A DNA stretch of 64,000 nt. Source: an uncultured Brachyspira sp. GTDB taxonomy: Bacteria; Spirochaetota; Brachyspiria; Brachyspirales; Brachyspiraceae. Within the stretch, counting starts at the first letter, position 1, and every line of letters begins with the position of its first letter. The notes under the pieces are model-generated. The model was not told the origin of the DNA and did not search any database. It saw only the letters and a program-made list of their open reading frames with translations. A program made the translations under genes and the position numbers. The stretch spans positions 186,001 to 250,000 of the forward strand of contig NZ_CALXKQ010000002.1 in assembly GCF_944388875.1 (NCBI RefSeq), written 5' to 3'. Positions 1-8,522 of this stretch are shown piece after piece.

Positions 1-1
1 A

Positions 2-412
2 GAGGCGGCACGTGCAGGAGATCAGGGTAAAGGTTTTGCTGTTGTTGCTTCTGAGGTAAGAAATCTGGCTCAAACTACTCAGGCTTCAGTTAAAGATATT
101 ACAGCATTGGTTGATAATACCTCTCAGAAAATAGATGTTGCAACTAAAACAGCAAAGCAATCTCAGGAAATATTTGTAGATTTGCAAAATAAAGTATCAG
201 AAACTTCAAAACTTATGGAAGATATTACTGCAAATGCTTTAGAACAGGAATCAGGCACCAATCAAATAAGCAATGAGGTTAATAGCATGGAAAGTGCTAC
301 CACTCAAAATGCCGCTTTAGCCGAAAACTCAAGCGAAATATCAAAAAGTTTGGTTGAAAAAGCTAAGTTTCTGGAAAGCAGCATTGAGTTCTTTAAGATT
401 TATAATGATTAG
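2..412 (+). CDS. Methyl-accepting chemotaxis protein, C-terminal part (cut by window start)
   Basis: The frame is open from base 2 and ends at a TAG at 410-412. The first residues read [20 protein letters not shown], which is the highly conserved hairpin tip of the MCP cytoplasmic signalling domain that contacts CheA and CheW. The remaining ~115 residues form the descending coiled-coil arm, rich in Ala, Ser, Asn and Glu with heptad spacing. No CheR-docking pentapeptide is seen at the C-terminus, which ends FFKIYND. The sensor, membrane and HAMP parts lie outside the window, so the ligand cannot be judged. The family assignment is firm. Confidence 0.95.
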   Translation, partial: EAARAGDQGKGFAVVASEVRNLAQTTQASVKDITALVDNTSQKIDVATKTAKQSQEIFVDLQNKVSETSKLMEDITANALEQESGTNQISNEVNSMESATTQNAALAENSSEISKSLVEKAKFLESSIEFFKIYND

Positions 413-464
413 CTTTACGGCTTTAATTAAAGTTATGCATCTTTACTGATTTTATGAAACTGTT

Positions 465-1226
465 ATGAGAATATTAAAATACTTTTTATTTGTGAATGTT
501 TTGATTGCAGCAATTACATACAATGCATTTGCAAGTTTAGAGGTTAATTTTCAAGGGCATTATGGAATTGCTTTTCCTTTTAATTCTATAAAGGTAAATG
601 ACGGCTATAAAAATACTATTTATGACAGTCCTGATGGCACTTTAGGTTTTGAAGGAAATGTATTTTTTCAAATAGGAAATTATTTCAAATTATTTGAAAA
701 TGATTATACAAGCCTTATAAAAGGTGTGAGTTTATTCGGTGATATAGGCTTCAGCATTAATGCTTTGATGTCAGATTATAAAGAAAATGATAAAAAGTAT
801 ACAGAAATGATGGCATTTTATTCTATGAGTGTTGGAGCTACTGTAAAATTAAATTTCAGTAAAATGTCTATAGGATTAGGTACAGGAATAATAGCTCCTT
901 TATACACTCTTGTGGCATCAAGTAAATACGGCGGAGTTATGGCAGCACCTGATTTAGATAATTGGAATGTTAATGATATGAGAAATCTATTTAAAGCTCC
1001 TATAATGCCTTATATAAAACTTACTGTTGAAGGATTTTTATATTTATTTCCTAATTTTGCTGTTAATATAGGCGGATACATTATGTACAATTTTGGTATG
1101 CAGTATAAAACGGATGTTATTAATAATAATATAGGATATAATGTATATAATAAGTATAATTTCTCTGATCTTTCAATAGGCTTGGTTTTAGGAATATCTT
1201 TCGGAAGAAGTGACGGCTACAATTAA
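465..1226 (+). CDS. Secreted, probable outer-membrane beta-barrel protein
   Basis: 253 residues with a signal peptide (hydrophobic core about residues 5-20, likely cleavage after NAFA near residue 23). The mature part alternates aromatic/hydrophobic and polar residues, has many Gly and Tyr, and includes amphipathic stretches such as SIGLGTGIIAPLYT and FAVNIGGYIMYNF. This is typical of small outer-membrane beta-barrels. No family is recognised by name. The ATG at 465 has only a weak upstream ribosome site. It stands alone between the MCP and a convergent hydrolase. The periplasmic/outer-membrane location is inferred from composition; a soluble periplasmic protein is the alternative. Confidence 0.6.
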   Translation: MRILKYFLFVNVLIAAITYNAFASLEVNFQGHYGIAFPFNSIKVNDGYKNTIYDSPDGTLGFEGNVFFQIGNYFKLFENDYTSLIKGVSLFGDIGFSINALMSDYKENDKKYTEMMAFYSMSVGATVKLNFSKMSIGLGTGIIAPLYTLVASSKYGGVMAAPDLDNWNVNDMRNLFKAPIMPYIKLTVEGFLYLFPNFAVNIGGYIMYNFGMQYKTDVINNNIGYNVYNKYNFSDLSIGLVLGISFGRSDGYN

Positions 1227-1252
1227 TAAAAAGCATGCTATTTTTTTATTAA
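1223..1252. terminator. AT-rich inverted repeat after the outer-membrane protein gene
   Basis: TTAATAAAAA and its complement flank an 8-base centre containing GCATGC, with a run of seven T on the + strand. It overlaps the stop codon at 1224-1226. It could end transcription from the + strand. The stem is weak because it is nearly all A-T. Confidence 0.5.
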
Positions 1253-1261
1253 TCTAATTAG

Positions 1262-1277
1262 CCCGCCCACCCGCCCC
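1262..1277 (-). other. Putative G-quadruplex (four G-runs, single-base loops)
   Basis: On the minus strand this reads GGGGCGGGTGGGCGGG: four G-runs separated by one base each, a very stable quadruplex pattern. It stands out in an intergenic region otherwise made of A and T. It lies between the ends of two convergent genes, just past the U-tailed hairpin of the minus-strand hydrolase. Any role (polymerase block, insulation, protein binding) is inference. Confidence 0.7.
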
Positions 1278-1299
1278 TAAATTTCTTTATTGTGTTAAA

Positions 1300-1338
1300 T
1301 AAAAAAGAGAAGTACTGTTATATCTGCAGCACTTCTCT
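1300..1338 (-). terminator. Rho-independent terminator of the hydrolase gene
   Basis: AGAGAAGT at 1306-1313 pairs with ACTTCTCT at 1331-1338, and an inner CTG/CAG extends the stem past one mismatch. On the minus strand the hairpin is followed by TTTTTTATTT. It lies 20 bases downstream of the hydrolase stop. Confidence 0.9.
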
Positions 1339-1358
1339 ATTATATTTATAAGAATAGT

Positions 1359-2291
1359 TTATTTTATATGATTATTAAGCCAATCTATAATTTCTTTTGT
1401 AACATCCTCTCTTTGAACATCATTAAGTATTTCATGCCTTCCGTCTTTGTAAAGGCTGATATTAACATCTTTAAATCCTAATGATTGATACATTTCATGC
1501 ACCCATTTGACTCCTTTTCCCATATCTCCTACAGGGTCCTTATCTCCAGAGATTAAAAGTATAGGAAAATTTTTATTCATAGAAGAATAGTTATTTTTAT
1601 CAGAAATTTTATCTATAAGCTCAAATAATTGTATATATGTTTCTATACTTGCAGGCTTGTCAGCAAAATATTCATCTTCTAGTACTTTATTAATCTCTTT
1701 TTTATCTGAAGTAAGCCAAGCATGAGGGGAATTATCTTCAGGGAAATATTTTTTTCCGTATCCTCCTACCGATAATTTATCAAGAAGATATGCTCTTTTT
1801 CTTCCTCCGAATATAGATTTTTGAATATTAGCTATAGTTTTTCCTAGATTTTCAATTCCTTTAGGCTTTCCTCTAGTACCCATTATTACAGCACCATCCA
1901 AATCTTTATGGTATTTTATTAGAAATCCTCTTGTCAAAAATGATCCCATACTATGACCGAACATAAAATATGGTATATTAGGATAATCGGCTTTTGTATT
2001 CATCATTAAATATTTTAAATCTTCTATTATTAATTTATGACCATCTTTGTCAGAAATATGTCCTATTTGATCCTTGCTTACGGTACTTCTTCCAAAACCT
2101 CTATGATCATCAGCACAAACTAAAAATCCTGCATCAGTTAATTTTGAAGCGAATTCACTATATCTTCCAGCATGCTCTCCAAGACCATGAACTATTTGAA
2201 CTATTGCTTTAGGTTTTGAATCAGGAATAAAAAAATATGTGTACATTCTATGACCATCATCTAATATCAGTACCCTGTTCAGCATCTTCAT
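1359..2291 (-). CDS. Alpha/beta hydrolase, monoacylglycerol lipase/lysophospholipase type
   Basis: Serine hydrolase of the Hydrolase_4 (PldB/monoglyceride lipase) group. Visible motifs are VHGLGEHAGRY (oxyanion loop, with the typical HGxxEHxxRY signature), GHSMGS around the nucleophile Ser, GDKDPV (acid) and DGRHEILND (catalytic His). It probably cleaves acyl esters of glycerol or lysophospholipids in the cytoplasm. The frame is open up to 2351, but the ATG at 2291 (MKMLNRVLILDDGH) is preferred: GGAG lies 7 bases upstream of it, and the extra 20 residues do not look like the family. The protein is then 310 residues. It stands alone with its own terminator. Confidence 0.85.
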   Translation of the reverse strand: MKMLNRVLILDDGHRMYTYFFIPDSKPKAIVQIVHGLGEHAGRYSEFASKLTDAGFLVCADDHRGFGRSTVSKDQIGHISDKDGHKLIIEDLKYLMMNTKADYPNIPYFMFGHSMGSFLTRGFLIKYHKDLDGAVIMGTRGKPKGIENLGKTIANIQKSIFGGRKRAYLLDKLSVGGYGKKYFPEDNSPHAWLTSDKKEINKVLEDEYFADKPASIETYIQLFELIDKISDKNNYSSMNKNFPILLISGDKDPVGDMGKGVKWVHEMYQSLGFKDVNISLYKDGRHEILNDVQREDVTKEIIDWLNNHIK

Positions 2292-2494
2292 AAAATACTC
2301 CGAATATTCTAAGTAATTATTATAATTAGGAAAAATTATATAGCATTTCATCTTTAATGCAATAAATAATTTTATTAATGAATGCTGCTTACATAATTAA
2401 AATGTAAAAATATCAAAAAAATTTAAGTTTTAGGCTTAAAATAAAAAAAAATTTGTTTAACTATTAGTATACTACTTTTAAGGAGAAAATAATT

Positions 2495-2914
2495 ATGTCT
2501 GGAAATGCTAATATAATAGTAATAGAAGGAAGATTAACAAAAGACCCTACTTATATGAAAACAAAAAATGGTAAATCTTTATGCAAATTTTCTATAGCCA
2601 ATAATAGATATTATTATATGAATGGTTCTTTGCAAAAGGAAGTTTACTTTTTTGATTTTATAGCTTGGGGATATAATGCGGATAAGGCTGCTGTTACTTT
2701 GTTTAAAGGCAGACATGTTCTAATTAACGGAGAATTAAGACAGAATTCATATATTTCTAAAGAAGGAAATAAAAAGACTTCTATTTATATATTAGCACTA
2801 GAAATAAAAAATTTGGATAAAAAATCTGCAGAAAAAAATACTTATACTCGAAATACAGCAAATAATCAAATGGTATCCGATTTTATAGAGGAAAGTCTTG
2901 AGGAAGTATTTTAG
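2495..2914 (+). CDS. ssb: Single-stranded DNA-binding protein
   Basis: OB-fold SSB of 139 residues. The N-terminal pattern NIIVIEGRLTKDPTYMKTK, FSIANNRYY, VYFFDFIAWG and KGRHVLINGELRQNSY follows bacterial SSB. The protein coats single-stranded DNA in replication and repair. The C-terminus is acidic and ends in Phe (EESLEEVF), a divergent form of the DDDIPF tail that binds partner proteins. AAGGAG lies 9 bases before the ATG. The last 32 bases overlap the convergent tmk gene. An additional SSB elsewhere in the genome is possible, since this copy is short and its linker is reduced. Confidence 0.9.
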   Translation: MSGNANIIVIEGRLTKDPTYMKTKNGKSLCKFSIANNRYYYMNGSLQKEVYFFDFIAWGYNADKAAVTLFKGRHVLINGELRQNSYISKEGNKKTSIYILALEIKNLDKKSAEKNTYTRNTANNQMVSDFIEESLEEVF

Positions 2915-3494
2915 AATCCTTTATTATTTTTATAATGTCATTATTGATAGATTTTTCATCTCTGTCTGCATCTATATGGTGTATATAAGGAGCATTGAAA
3001 GAAGAGAAAATTTCATCTACTTTTTTTAAATAGTTTTCGTTCTCAAATCTGTCTACGAATCCTCTCTTTTGCATGATTCTATTGAGAGCATTTTCTATAG
3101 GTAAATGAAAAATGAATACTAAATCAGGTTCTATGATAAAGTCCTTGTGTAAATCCTGTATATACTCTTTATCAATACCTTTAGCACCCTGATATGCCAC
3201 AGAAGAGTATACATATCTATCCAATACGATTATATAACCGTCATCAATTGCAGGTTTTATCATGTGCTTTATATGTTCTTTTCTATCGGCTATAAAAAGA
3301 GATAATTCTTCTTCTGGTTTTAAATCTTTTGAAAACATGCTTTCTCTTAATTTAGTTCCAAAATATGCATGAGTAGGCTCAAAGGTATATATTGATTTTA
3401 TACCAGCATTATTTAATATATCGGTAAGCATGATTCCATTTGTAGATTTTCCAGAACCATCAATACCTTCTAATACGATTAATTTTCCAGCCAT
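2883..3494 (-). CDS. tmk: Thymidylate kinase
   Basis: dTMP kinase (dTMP + ATP to dTDP + ADP), essential for dTTP supply. The P-loop GIDGSGKST is at residues 9-17. The DRYVYSSVAYQGAKG segment carries the DR(Y/F) motif and thymidine contacts, and there is a lid region with KRGFVDRFEN. The length of 203 residues is normal. It lies 21 bases downstream of mraY on the same strand, so the two are probably co-transcribed. The 3' end overlaps ssb tail-to-tail. Confidence 0.95.
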   Translation of the reverse strand: MAGKLIVLEGIDGSGKSTNGIMLTDILNNAGIKSIYTFEPTHAYFGTKLRESMFSKDLKPEEELSLFIADRKEHIKHMIKPAIDDGYIIVLDRYVYSSVAYQGAKGIDKEYIQDLHKDFIIEPDLVFIFHLPIENALNRIMQKRGFVDRFENENYLKKVDEIFSSFNAPYIHHIDADRDEKSINNDIIKIIKDSKILPQDFPL

Positions 3495-3515
3495 ATATTA
3501 TACCCCTATAAAAAA

Positions 3516-4664
3516 TTATCTTATTTTTAAAGTTGCTATCCCTATAATTGCAGCTATTATACCTATAATATAGAATCTAAATACAACCTGCGTTTCCTTC
3601 CATCCAGATTTTTCAAAGTGATGATGTAATGGAGCCATTTTAAATACTCTCTTTTTAAACATCTTATATGAAAATACCTGCAAAACTACGCTAAATGCTT
3701 CAGATACATAAACCGCTCCTATTATAACAAGCAGAAGTTCATGCTTAATAAATAATGCTATAATTCCAAGTACTCCGCCAAGAGATAGGCTTCCTACATC
3801 TCCCATAAATACTTGTGCAGGGTGAGCATTAAACCATAAGAATCCTAAACCAGCACCTATCAAAGCACCAACAAATACTGTAACTTCCCCAGCATCCGCT
3901 ATAAATGGTATTTTTAAATAAGTTGCTATTAGTGAGTTTCCTGATACATAAGAGAGAACAGCTAAAGCCATAGACATTATTACTAATAATCCTATTGCAA
4001 GTCCGTCTAAACCATCTGTAAGATTTACAGCATTACTCATACTTACAACAACAAATGCTGCAAATGGTATATATAGCAATTTAAGGTCTATATATATTGT
4101 ACTTGCAAATGGAATGAATATAGTAGAAGAGGGTACTTGTGCCACTTTTACAGCCTCCAGTACTCCTATACCCTGATTAAGCTCAAATGTCATTAAAAAT
4201 GTAGATTTATCAAAATAGTATAGATAAATTCCTATAATTATTCCTACTAAAGTTTGAAATAATATCTTATATTTACCAGGAAGTCCCTTAGAATTTTTAT
4301 ATTTTATTTTTAGGAAGTCATCAAGAAATCCTGATATAGATAGTATTATTAAAGAAACACTAAGGAGTATAATCTTTAAATTATCCAGTTTTCCCCATAA
4401 TAATATACTAATTAAAATACTGCCAACTATAAATATCCCCCCCATAGTAGGAGTTCCAGTTTTTACCAAGTGAGTTTCAGGTCCGTCATCTCTTACTACC
4501 TGCCCAAAATGGAGTTTTTTTAATTTTTCTATAATATTTGGTGCAAATACCAAAACTAATATTAAAGCAGTACCCACAGCCCCAGCAGTTCTGAATGTAA
4601 TATATCTGAATATATTAAAACCAAAGAATGTTTCTCTTAATGGATAAAAAATTTCATATAACAT
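3516..4664 (-). CDS. mraY: Phospho-N-acetylmuramoyl-pentapeptide transferase
   Basis: Integral membrane enzyme that transfers phospho-MurNAc-pentapeptide from UDP to undecaprenyl phosphate, giving lipid I of peptidoglycan synthesis. Motifs seen are TPTMGGIFI, SGFLDDFLKI (Asp pair), NAVNLTDGLDGLA, NAHPAQVFMGDVGSLSLGG and APLHHHFEKSGW, with about ten membrane segments. The frame is open to 4745, but the family start MLYEIFYPL is the ATG at 4664, giving 382 residues. The upstream AAGG is somewhat far at 12 bases. It precedes tmk. The usual mur/dcw genes are not adjacent. Confidence 0.95.
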   Translation of the reverse strand: MLYEIFYPLRETFFGFNIFRYITFRTAGAVGTALILVLVFAPNIIEKLKKLHFGQVVRDDGPETHLVKTGTPTMGGIFIVGSILISILLWGKLDNLKIILLSVSLIILSISGFLDDFLKIKYKNSKGLPGKYKILFQTLVGIIIGIYLYYFDKSTFLMTFELNQGIGVLEAVKVAQVPSSTIFIPFASTIYIDLKLLYIPFAAFVVVSMSNAVNLTDGLDGLAIGLLVIMSMALAVLSYVSGNSLIATYLKIPFIADAGEVTVFVGALIGAGLGFLWFNAHPAQVFMGDVGSLSLGGVLGIIALFIKHELLLVIIGAVYVSEAFSVVLQVFSYKMFKKRVFKMAPLHHHFEKSGWKETQVVFRFYIIGIIAAIIGIATLKIR

Positions 4665-4839
4665 GTATATTAATAGCCTTAAACAAAAATAAAGTTCAAT
4701 TATAAACTGTTCTAATATAGTATTATATATAAATTGTTTTGTCAATAAAATAATTATGTTAATTTTGTTTTTTATAGATTTTAATAAATAAAAAGTAGTA
4801 TGATAGATAATATGATGATTATATAGTGCTTGTATAAAT

Positions 4840-4870
4840 AAGGGTGAAATTATTTTATAATTCCACCCTT
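4840..4870 (-). terminator. Hairpin terminator of the purine permease gene
   Basis: AAGGGTGAAATT at 4840-4851 pairs with AATTCCACCCTT at 4859-4870, a 12-base stem with one mismatch. It lies 24 bases past the stop of the minus-strand permease. The minus-strand tail is only ATTTAT, whereas the + strand tail is richer in T. It may work in both directions. Confidence 0.75.
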
Positions 4871-4894
4871 TTTATTTTTTTATTTTATTACTTA

Positions 4895-6205
4895 TTATCC
4901 TAAAGCACCTTGTATTAAAGGCATGAATATTTTTAACAGCAATAAAGCTGATAATATCCAAGTTAATACTGATATATCTTTTGTTTTACCTGACATTAAT
5001 TTTAATATAGTAAATGATAATACACCGAAAGTAATACCTTCAGCTATACTGTATGCAAAAGGCATGAATATTATACATATGAATGCTGGTATAGATTCTG
5101 TATAGTCAGCAAAATTTATCTCTAATATAGGAGTCATCATAAATAATCCTACTATTATTAATGCAGGAGCAGTAGCAGCACTAGGTATAGCTAAGAATAT
5201 ATGAGATAGGAATAATGATACAGCAAATAGTATAACAACAACTAAAGCAGTAAGTCCTGTTTTTCCTCCTTCAGCAACACCTGAAGCACTTTCAACATAA
5301 GTTGTAACTGTAGAAGTACCTAAGCAAGCCCCTACAACAGTACCAACAGCATCGGCAAATAAAGCCTGTTTGCATCTAGGAACTTCTCCGCCCCTAGTAA
5401 GCATATTAGCTTTAGTACATACTCCAACCAATGTTCCTACAGTATCAAACATATCTACAAAAAGGAAAGTAAATAGTACTATAAACATGTTTGGGCTTAA
5501 TATATTACTGAAATCAAGTTTAAAAGCTATAGGTTCCAAAGAAGGCGGTACAAAACTAGCATGAGGTGATAGTTTAGTCAGCCCCATAGGTATTCCTATT
5601 ACAGTTGTTATTAGAATGCCAAGCAAAATAGCTCCTCTTACATTATATGATAATAATACAGCTGTAATTATAAGCCCTATTATAGCAAGCAATGCACTTC
5701 CTGAAGTAATATTTCCTATTCCAAGCAATGTAGCATCATTATTGATTATGATTTTAGCATTCTGCAATCCAATAAATGCAATAAATAATCCTATACCAAC
5801 TGAAATAGCTCTTTTCATATTAACAGGTATGCTATTAACTATTGCTTCTCTTACATTAAATATAGTTAATATTAAAAATATAACACCTTCTATAAATACA
5901 GCAGTTAAAGCAGTCTGCCAGCTGTATCCCATTCCAAGCACGACTGAATAAGCAAAAAAAGCATTTAATCCCATTCCCGGTGCCAAAGCAAAAGGCAAAT
6001 TAGCAAATAATCCCATTATTAATGTAGCTATTATTGATGAAACAACTGTAGCAGTGAATATAGCCCCTTTATCCATTCCTGTACTTGAAAGCACATCAGG
6101 ATTTACAGCTAATATATAAGCCATAGTCATAAATGTTGTGAAGCCTGCTATGATTTCAGTCTTTACATTAGTGCCATGTTCTTTTAGCCTAAAAAACTTT
6201 TCCAT
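4895..6205 (-). CDS. NCS2-family purine permease (AzgA/PbuG-like, guanine/hypoxanthine)
   Basis: 436 residues with about 12-14 membrane segments. The N-terminus MEKFFRLKEHGTNVKTEIIAGFTTFMTMAYI and the motifs NPDVLSS, APGMGLNAFFAY and GTSTVTTYVESASGVAEGGKTGL are characteristic of the AzgA-like branch of NCS2 carriers. These take up adenine, guanine or hypoxanthine with protons; the exact base cannot be read from sequence. AAGG lies just before the ATG. No purine riboswitch core was seen in the 230 bases upstream. It forms a single-gene unit with its own hairpin downstream. Confidence 0.9.
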   Translation of the reverse strand: MEKFFRLKEHGTNVKTEIIAGFTTFMTMAYILAVNPDVLSSTGMDKGAIFTATVVSSIIATLIMGLFANLPFALAPGMGLNAFFAYSVVLGMGYSWQTALTAVFIEGVIFLILTIFNVREAIVNSIPVNMKRAISVGIGLFIAFIGLQNAKIIINNDATLLGIGNITSGSALLAIIGLIITAVLLSYNVRGAILLGILITTVIGIPMGLTKLSPHASFVPPSLEPIAFKLDFSNILSPNMFIVLFTFLFVDMFDTVGTLVGVCTKANMLTRGGEVPRCKQALFADAVGTVVGACLGTSTVTTYVESASGVAEGGKTGLTALVVVILFAVSLFLSHIFLAIPSAATAPALIIVGLFMMTPILEINFADYTESIPAFICIIFMPFAYSIAEGITFGVLSFTILKLMSGKTKDISVLTWILSALLLLKIFMPLIQGALG

Positions 6206-6441
6206 AAATATATCCTTTAATATTCTTTTTCATAATTTTAACATAGTTTTTTATGAAAGTTATACTATATATGAGATTATAAATTTTGCAATATTTTTTT
6301 ATTTTATATAAACATAATGTAATTATATAAATAATTTCTAATATTTTAATAAAATTTCAAAAAAAATTTTATGCGTCATTTTTTGTCATTATAATTACTT
6401 ATACTCTTATTATTAATTTTATAATAAGGAGTACTGCCTAT

Positions 6442-6699
6442 ATGCTTTTAATAATTCTTATATCTTCTATCATAACATTATTTTTATTTGAAGAGTTTAG
6501 AGAGTTATTTGTAGATTTTATTTTTATGTTAATAATATGTGTATTTGTATTTGCTTATTCTGTATGTGTTTTTATAGTTGATTATCTGTATGTATTTATT
6601 GCTGATTATGTTTTTTCTTTTATTAGTTTTATTTTTTATATTGCGGCATTAATTTTTAAATGTGTAGGAAGGTTATTTATTAGACTGCTTCAAAACTAA
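6442..6699 (+). CDS. Small hydrophobic membrane protein, unknown
   Basis: 85 residues, almost wholly hydrophobic, forming probably three membrane helices (about residues 1-15, 22-48 and 52-76). AAGGAG lies 11 bases upstream of the ATG, which favours translation. The last seven codons and the stop lie in a copy of the terminal inverted repeat of the adjacent MITE-like element (TTAGACTGCTTCAAAACTAA), so the present C-terminus LLQN was probably created by the repeat. No family is recognised. A toxin-like or lysis-like small membrane peptide is possible but unproven. Confidence 0.5.
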   Translation: MLLIILISSIITLFLFEEFRELFVDFIFMLIICVFVFAYSVCVFIVDYLYVFIADYVFSFISFIFYIAALIFKCVGRLFIRLLQN

Positions 6700-6705
6700 A
6701 TTTTA
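6680..6705 (+). repeat. Solo terminal repeat of the MITE-like family inside the small membrane ORF
   Basis: The sequence TTAGACTGCTTCAAAACTAA followed by ATTTTA matches the outer end of the elements at 6724 and 14801 (TTAGACTTGTTT[C/T]AAAACTA). It supplies the stop codon of the ORF at 6442. It sits 18 bases outside the full element, suggesting a nested or decayed second copy. Confidence 0.65.
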
Positions 6706-6723
6706 TAATATTAAAAACATATA

Positions 6724-6913
6724 TTAGACTTGTTTAAAAAGTACTTGATAATATTATGTATTAAATTTTTGTAATTTATCAATTATAAAATAACGTTTTA
6801 TATGTTGTATAATATGTATTTCGCTTGACAACACCAAAGTCAGACAGTGTCTGCAAAATAAATATGTGGTAGCAGGCAATCAATAAATAAAATTAGTTTT
6901 GAAACAAGTCTAA
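6724..6913. mobile_element. MITE-like element, copy A (about 190 bp)
   Basis: The left end TTAGACTTGTTTAAAAAGTA and the right end (read on the minus strand) TTAGACTTGTTTCAAAACTA form terminal inverted repeats of about 20 bases. The inside is non-coding and contains the core GTTTTATATGTTGTATAA at 6795-6812, shared with copies at 14872 and 20516. Both ends can be read as TA|GACTTGTTT, that is, a TA flank as in IS630/Tc1-type insertions; this is inference. The right half also holds a small hairpin around CAGACAGTGTCTG. No transposase is present. Confidence 0.75.
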
Positions 6914-6987
6914 TGATTAATAAATATATTATTATACTGCTTGCAAAAAAGTTGTTTATATAGTAGTATTTACCAAAGGAGTTGTTT

Positions 6988-7779
6988 ATGAGAATTATTA
7001 ATATTCATTCAAACAAATTGCATTCTATACTTTTTATATTACTTCCTGTAGTATTAGTTGTAGGGTTTCTGCTATTTTCAAGTGTAACTATTGTTTCTAC
7101 TGGAGAGGTAGGTATAAGAAGCAGACTTGGAAAAGCAATAGCTCAGGAAGAACCTGGACTTCATTTTAAGGTTCCTTTTATAGACACTATGAAAATTATG
7201 GAAGTGAGGGAACAGACTGTTGAAAAAACATATTCTGTATCATCAAAGGACATGCAGACAATATCTATGACTTTAAATGTTCAGTATTCTATAACAGGAG
7301 ATGCTTTGGATTTATTTAGAAAATTTGGAACAGATTATAAAAACAAATTAGTTAATCCTAGAATATCAGAGAGTTTGAATGCTGTTTCTGCAAGATACAC
7401 TATAGAAGAATTCATAACAAAAAGAAATGAAATGGCTGGAGAGCTTTTAAAAGAAGTTATGAGTGATTTTCAAGATTACGGCATCACAGTTGCTGCATGC
7501 TCTATTATAGAACATGATTTTTCTGATGAATTTGATCAAGCAATAGAAAGAAAATTGATAGCTTCACAAAATGCATTAACTGCTCAAAATGATTTGGAAA
7601 AAGTAAAATATGAAGCTGAAGCTGAAATAACAAAAGCTAAAGGTATAGCAGAAGCCAACAGAATAATGCAGGAATCTTTAACTCCTCTTTTAATACAGAG
7701 AATGTATATAGAGAAATGGGATGGTAAAATGCCGCAGGTTTCAGGCTCTGGTGTTACCCCTATGATACAAGTAAAATAA
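6988..7779 (+). CDS. SPFH/prohibitin (band 7) membrane protein
   Basis: 263 residues. One N-terminal membrane helix (about residues 10-32) is followed by a band-7 domain: STGEVGIRSRLGKAIAQEEPGLHFKVPFID is the typical opening. It continues with VEKTYSVSSKDMQTISMTLNVQYSI and then a charged Ala/Glu/Lys coiled coil ending near EAEAEITKAKGIAEANRIMQ. Such proteins form large membrane rings and, as HflK/HflC or prohibitins, restrain FtsH; ftsH is in this window at 60657, but not nearby. The ATG at 6988 is preferred over the in-frame TTG at 6982 because AAAGGAG ends at 6981. Confidence 0.9.
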   Translation: MRIINIHSNKLHSILFILLPVVLVVGFLLFSSVTIVSTGEVGIRSRLGKAIAQEEPGLHFKVPFIDTMKIMEVREQTVEKTYSVSSKDMQTISMTLNVQYSITGDALDLFRKFGTDYKNKLVNPRISESLNAVSARYTIEEFITKRNEMAGELLKEVMSDFQDYGITVAACSIIEHDFSDEFDQAIERKLIASQNALTAQNDLEKVKYEAEAEITKAKGIAEANRIMQESLTPLLIQRMYIEKWDGKMPQVSGSGVTPMIQVK

Positions 7780-7790
7780 TTAAATAATAA

Positions 7791-8522
7791 ATGAAACTTT
7801 ACAAGCATATTATAAATAATATATTTTCTTTAATATTTCCTAATCATTGTATAATATGCGGAGAGTTAATGCAAAGTAATAATATGAATTATGTTTGTAT
7901 TGACTGCATAAATAAAAATTTGGATTATATACATAAAGATGAATATATAAGGTGCCCTAAATGCGGTAAAGTTTTAGAAAGTGAAAAATCAATATGCATT
8001 TGCAAAGATGAAGAACTTTATTTTGATGAATGTAAATCTATGCTTTATTATAATAATCATACAATAAATTTGATTCACAAAATGAAGTTCTCTCATAGAT
8101 ATTTAATTTGTAAAGACTTTGCTGCTATGCTTAGTTATTATTATAAAGACTACATAAAAAATTATGATGCCGTTACTTTTGTGCCTCTTGGTAAAAATAG
8201 ATTTTTGGAAAGAGGATACAATCAAAGTGAAATAATAGCAGAAACAATATCTAAAATTCTAAATATAAAATTAATAGATGATATAATATTCAGGCAAAAA
8301 GAAACCAAAGCATTAAGTTCTTTAAACAGTAAAACAGAAAGACTAAATATGATAAAAAATGCTTTTGTGATAAATACCGACTACAGAGATCATAATAAAA
8401 TAGATCTTCTTATAATAGATGATGTACTTACCACAGGAAGCACTTTAAATGAAATTTCTAAAGAGATTAAGAAACTAGAATGCATTAAAAAAATAGGTTT
8501 GCTTACAGTAGCCCGTGCTTAA
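7791..8522 (+). CDS. comF: ComF-family phosphoribosyltransferase-like protein
   Basis: 243 residues. An N-terminal zinc-ribbon has cysteine pairs CIICG, CIDC, CPKCG and CIC (residues ~20-70). The C-terminal phosphoribosyltransferase domain has VTFVPLGKNRFLERGYNQSE and the PRPP loop LLIIDDVLTTGSTLNE. ComF homologues act in DNA uptake by naturally competent bacteria, probably helping import single strands, and are common in non-competent bacteria with unclear roles. It begins 11 bases after the SPFH gene, without a clear ribosome site. The stop overlaps the convergent hsdM stop by 4 bases. Confidence 0.9.
   Translation: MKLYKHIINNIFSLIFPNHCIICGELMQSNNMNYVCIDCINKNLDYIHKDEYIRCPKCGKVLESEKSICICKDEELYFDECKSMLYYNNHTINLIHKMKFSHRYLICKDFAAMLSYYYKDYIKNYDAVTFVPLGKNRFLERGYNQSEIIAETISKILNIKLIDDIIFRQKETKALSSLNSKTERLNMIKNAFVINTDYRDHNKIDLLIIDDVLTTGSTLNEISKEIKKLECIKKIGLLTVARA

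Noticed and set aside
6206-6441. Purine riboswitch upstream of the NCS2 permease
   Set aside because: The conserved purine-aptamer core and paired loops were not found in this AT-rich stretch.
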